DNA from: Stichopus chloronotus
Taxonomy: Eukaryota > Echinodermata > Holothuroidea > Aspidochirotida > Stichopodidae
DNA length: 64,000 bases
Reading direction: 5' to 3'
NCBI GenBank assembly: GCA_021234535.1
Contig: CM037838.1
Location: 29,613,969 to 29,677,968 of the forward strand
Made by a program: the position numbers and the translations under genes. Every line of letters begins with the position of its first letter. Position 1 is the first letter of the stretch. Positions 60,848-64,000 of the stretch are shown one piece after another. The notes beneath the pieces are model-generated. The model had not been told where the DNA came from and ran no database searches. It saw nothing but the letters and a program-made list of their open reading frames with translations.

Positions 60848-63512
60848 TGACGTCACTGATAGTATAGCATATGCACAATGCGCCATGTTGTATATATTCA
60901 ATTCCTATGATTCCAATGATTCATTAAAGTTCTCTGCCCATCATTGTTTTTTTCGTAAGTTCCAATGTGAGTATGTTTCTCTGTTATTATGTTATCCTGT
61001 CAAATTTTCTAGTTAAACCAGTTTAGGACACGCTGGGATTTCAGACATGTACGCAACCCCTCGAGTTACTTTCTGCTTGTTCATTTCTTTTCGTCTAGGA
61101 GCATTGTCTGCCATCACTGCAATGTAATAACGTTGCACGTAGCAAAACTAAAAGATTTAAGAATTTGCAAATGTGATTTTTTTCCCTCTCTTTTCAGTCT
61201 TCCCTTTCATCAAAATAATTAATCCACTTGGAGAAGTCGATCACCGAATAGTCTAAAAAAAAATGTAGAGAAACATCATCCCATCGGTATAAAATCTACT
61301 CCATACAAATGCTGTGAACTTGCTTGTTTAGCTTGGCATGAGTGACAGAACAATAATGATAACATGCATTTCTGCATGCAGACACAAGGAGAGACGTCAC
61401 CCAGGTATCAGAATTCAATCAATAAGTTTCACAAAGTTGAACGGCCGGTTGAAGGTGTCATGTGATGTGATTTAATTTAATCCATTTCTTATCAGTGCTC
61501 CCGGAAGATCAAAATGTATGTTTTCTTTCAGTTATCCCTGGTTTATGATTACAATAACATTTTTTCTCCTTTCTCTATCACAATTTTCATTTGGATAACA
61601 TGTTTTGATAGTTTGATTTAGAGGAATAGGATGTATCCTGTACCTGACTTGTAAGGGAGGAATTTGTTTCTTCTGGAATGTGTTAATGACAAAAAGTACA
61701 AAATGCTTAAAAGCAAAAAGTATTGGAGTGCATTATTTATACCTAGAATGACAACGACAAAACAATTACAAAATGAAAACTAAACATTTTACCTACACTT
61801 GGCATCAGGGCATCACAATAAGTGATGTATTGTCTTCAAACGTCAAGTGGTTGTTAGTCATTGAGATACCTTGTAAGTAAACGGACTAGTTAAATCCTCT
61901 CCATATATGGAGAGCAGTTTTACATGTTATTCCCTATAAATTCAATGGTATTAATCATTCGAAGAAGGATTTTATCAAGAAGTATTGGTGCAATCTATTT
62001 GTTTCAACCATTAAGATTAACGAGTTGACTAAATATTATGGTGCATTTTAAAAAGAATTCATGATAACATCAAATGTGACCTACATTCCAAAAAGTTCCC
62101 TCAAAGTAATGAGATAGTAATTTCGTTTTGATGATATGTACATATTGCTGATTTAAATCAATAATAAGATTAATTTAAATCGACGATATGTCAATATCGA
62201 TTAATTTCAGTTGATCATATAGTAAAATAATTTTCTGATATTCATTTGATAACTATGAATGGATCAGAATACTAGAAAGGAAAGGAAATTTATTTGATGA
62301 TATAAATGATTTAGTCACTGGTTTCATAAAATAAGCCCCGTGCACTGATAACTTAATGTAGTATATCTGAAATAAGTCTTTTTTAGGATATCAATACATG
62401 ACTTTAAATATATCATTATCGTCATTTGATGATATCATAAAAAATTTAAACGACTTTCCCGTAACACATGTTTTTTTTCTCATACTGATGTTCTTTTAAA
62501 CAAAATCTTTAACAATATGAAATTGTTATTTCTCACGTTCAAAGAAACAAAGAGAAAAATGTGGAAAATAATATTCATATGTTGATATGGGTGATTGAAA
62601 GTTGCTTAATGTGTACAGTTACCCCCAAGAAAATCTCTACGTAATTTTTGTTCGAAAAGAAAACACAAACAGACTCTAAGATTTTACGACAATTCACCCG
62701 ATTAAGGCATCAACAGAAGAAAAAGAAAGATTCTTTAATCTTCTCGCTCTTGTGAATTTGAAGCACCCCTTTTATCTATGAAGATAATCTAATATTAATA
62801 GGAATTATTGCATTTGGCAACAAAATCACAATGTATATCTATGTATAACAGCTATATGATATTTATTTAATAGGCGTCAGATGTAGGCCGATGTAGTTTG
62901 TCAGCGAACCTATACATGTGCGGGCAATGGATGAATTGCTCTGAAATCTTGGTCCGATATGTCGTAAAATGTCACAGGCATAATGAAATTGTATCATGAA
63001 GGTTGTTTCCCCTTGGCTTTGTGAATTTACGAAAAGTTTCATTACCTGAGGACGAGCAGCATTTTGATTATTTATCTATCTTCAAGTCACGAATGTGTTT
63101 CCTTGTTTAGTCTGTGAGCTTTTTATAGGATATTAAAACTGCTTCCATTCTTGTTATTGTCCGCATATGCCTCAGGACAGTTTCAAGCACGTTACTACTT
63201 TGATAACGAGATTGTGTAGTTTCTACCCTTCTTCAAACTTTAAGAAAACATGTACACCCAAAGGGATACAACGTGCTTTCCTAATGTCATTTGCATGGTT
63301 CAATTAGGAAGGACGCTTAATAGCATGCATATTACCTTTGTCTTTTTAACCTTAGTGTTTTTCTTTATGCTAAATCTAGCTAGATTGTTTCGTTGGTTTG
63401 TCTAGCTAACTGACCATTGTTCAGTCGATTTCTGTCATTATGTATTTTCTTTGAAATGACTTTTTAGTGTGTGTCCTCACTCTAATGAGTCAATTGAAGG
63501 GTTCTTTTTGAA
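60848..63512. other. Very AT-rich unique sequence, no gene seen
   Basis: Begins with a TGACGTCA octamer (60848-60855). The stretch 61900-62600 is especially AT-rich with scattered GATAT/ATCAAT words but no regular repeat. Confidence 0.45.
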
Positions 63513-63523
63513 GGGGGGGGGGG
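63513..63523 (+). repeat. Poly-G run (11 G)
   Basis: The last of the plus-strand G homopolymers. The remaining sequence to 64000, including a 72-codon plus frame at 63714-63932, shows no recognisable gene. Confidence 0.9.
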
Positions 63524-64000
63524 TGTCGATTTTTCATGCTACCAAGTAACTTTTGCCATTTGCAATAAGCGGGGTTTTGCCTAAGAAGGAGGAAGACTAG
63601 GCATAAGCTAATATGAAAAACCAGGATGTGCTATTTGAAGAGGGAAAAATCCTAACTTTCTTATTTCTCTTATATTTGATGCAGCACAACATCTATATCA
63701 GACATGCTTTTTCATGAGAAATTTCACCCATTGTGCTATTAATTGCAACAGACAGAAGATTGATTTACTATTTTTTTTGTTAAACTCTTACGTAAAGACA
63801 ATACGTAGGGATTCGCATCGAAGTTCTGTACAATTATCACAGGATACGGTTCTGCTAAAAGGGTTACTAGGGCTCGGTTATTCATTTTCGGACCACGACA
63901 CGGCAGCTTTAATAGCTTTTTACAACTGTTAGAATTGGGCAGATCTTTGGTGCAATTTGGAAAATGCAGGAATAACAGTACATCAGTCTTGATAACAACT

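Overview
This is eukaryotic, almost certainly metazoan, non-coding DNA. It is AT-rich (about 36% G+C by eye, not computed). It is crowded with simple repeats, minisatellites and short foldback transposons, and no open reading frame exceeds about 120 codons. There is no operon structure, no tightly packed genes, and no rRNA or tRNA gene that I can recognise. The best clue to the host is a Penelope-like retroelement remnant of the GIY-YIG type with a hammerhead-ribozyme-like tail, together with several TTAA-flanked foldback elements. That mix fits a marine invertebrate (echinoderm, hemichordate, cephalochordate, cnidarian or lophotrochozoan). I cannot name the species. The window reads as intergenic or long-intron sequence.

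Layout. 1-4.7 kb: unique AT-rich sequence with a G-rich tract near 0.4 kb and a purine tract near 3.8-4.0 kb. 4.7-4.86 kb: a 164-bp foldback element. 5-14 kb: unique sequence with TA and TG microsatellites and a pyrimidine tract. 14.2-14.5 kb: a TTAA-flanked foldback element. 15.98-16.41 kb: a 52-bp minisatellite. 18.68-19.45 kb: a large degenerate 15-bp minisatellite. 20.86-21.2 kb: a second TTAA-type element with a 17-bp terminal inverted repeat. 23.5-24.6 kb: a diverged tandem-repeat cluster carrying CRE octamers, nuclear-receptor half-sites and an E-box. 27.06 kb: a short palindromic fragment. 33.0-33.1 kb: a perfect ATAC microsatellite. 34.1-35.2 kb: 35-bp and 11-bp minisatellites. 38.9-39.2 kb: a third TTAA-type element. 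47.9-48.2 kb: a 20-21 bp minisatellite. 53.4-54.1 kb: the Penelope-like remnant between two TA tracts. 54.1-64 kb: unique AT-rich sequence.

No set of genes here works together. The only sequence with convincing protein homology by eye is the C-terminal endonuclease region of the Penelope-like element, which is broken upstream. Three weak candidate exons are listed at low confidence: a possible ankyrin-type repeat near 29.75 kb, a possible terminal exon near 26.26 kb, and a Cys-containing reverse-strand stretch near 42.2 kb.

The items most worth a second look are: the complete hammerhead fold 62 bases after the Penelope stop codon; the TTAA-flanked foldback elements; and the roughly 20-fold excess of the palindrome TGACGTCA (15 copies counted, about 0.7 expected by base composition). 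I found no convincing previously undescribed gene system.
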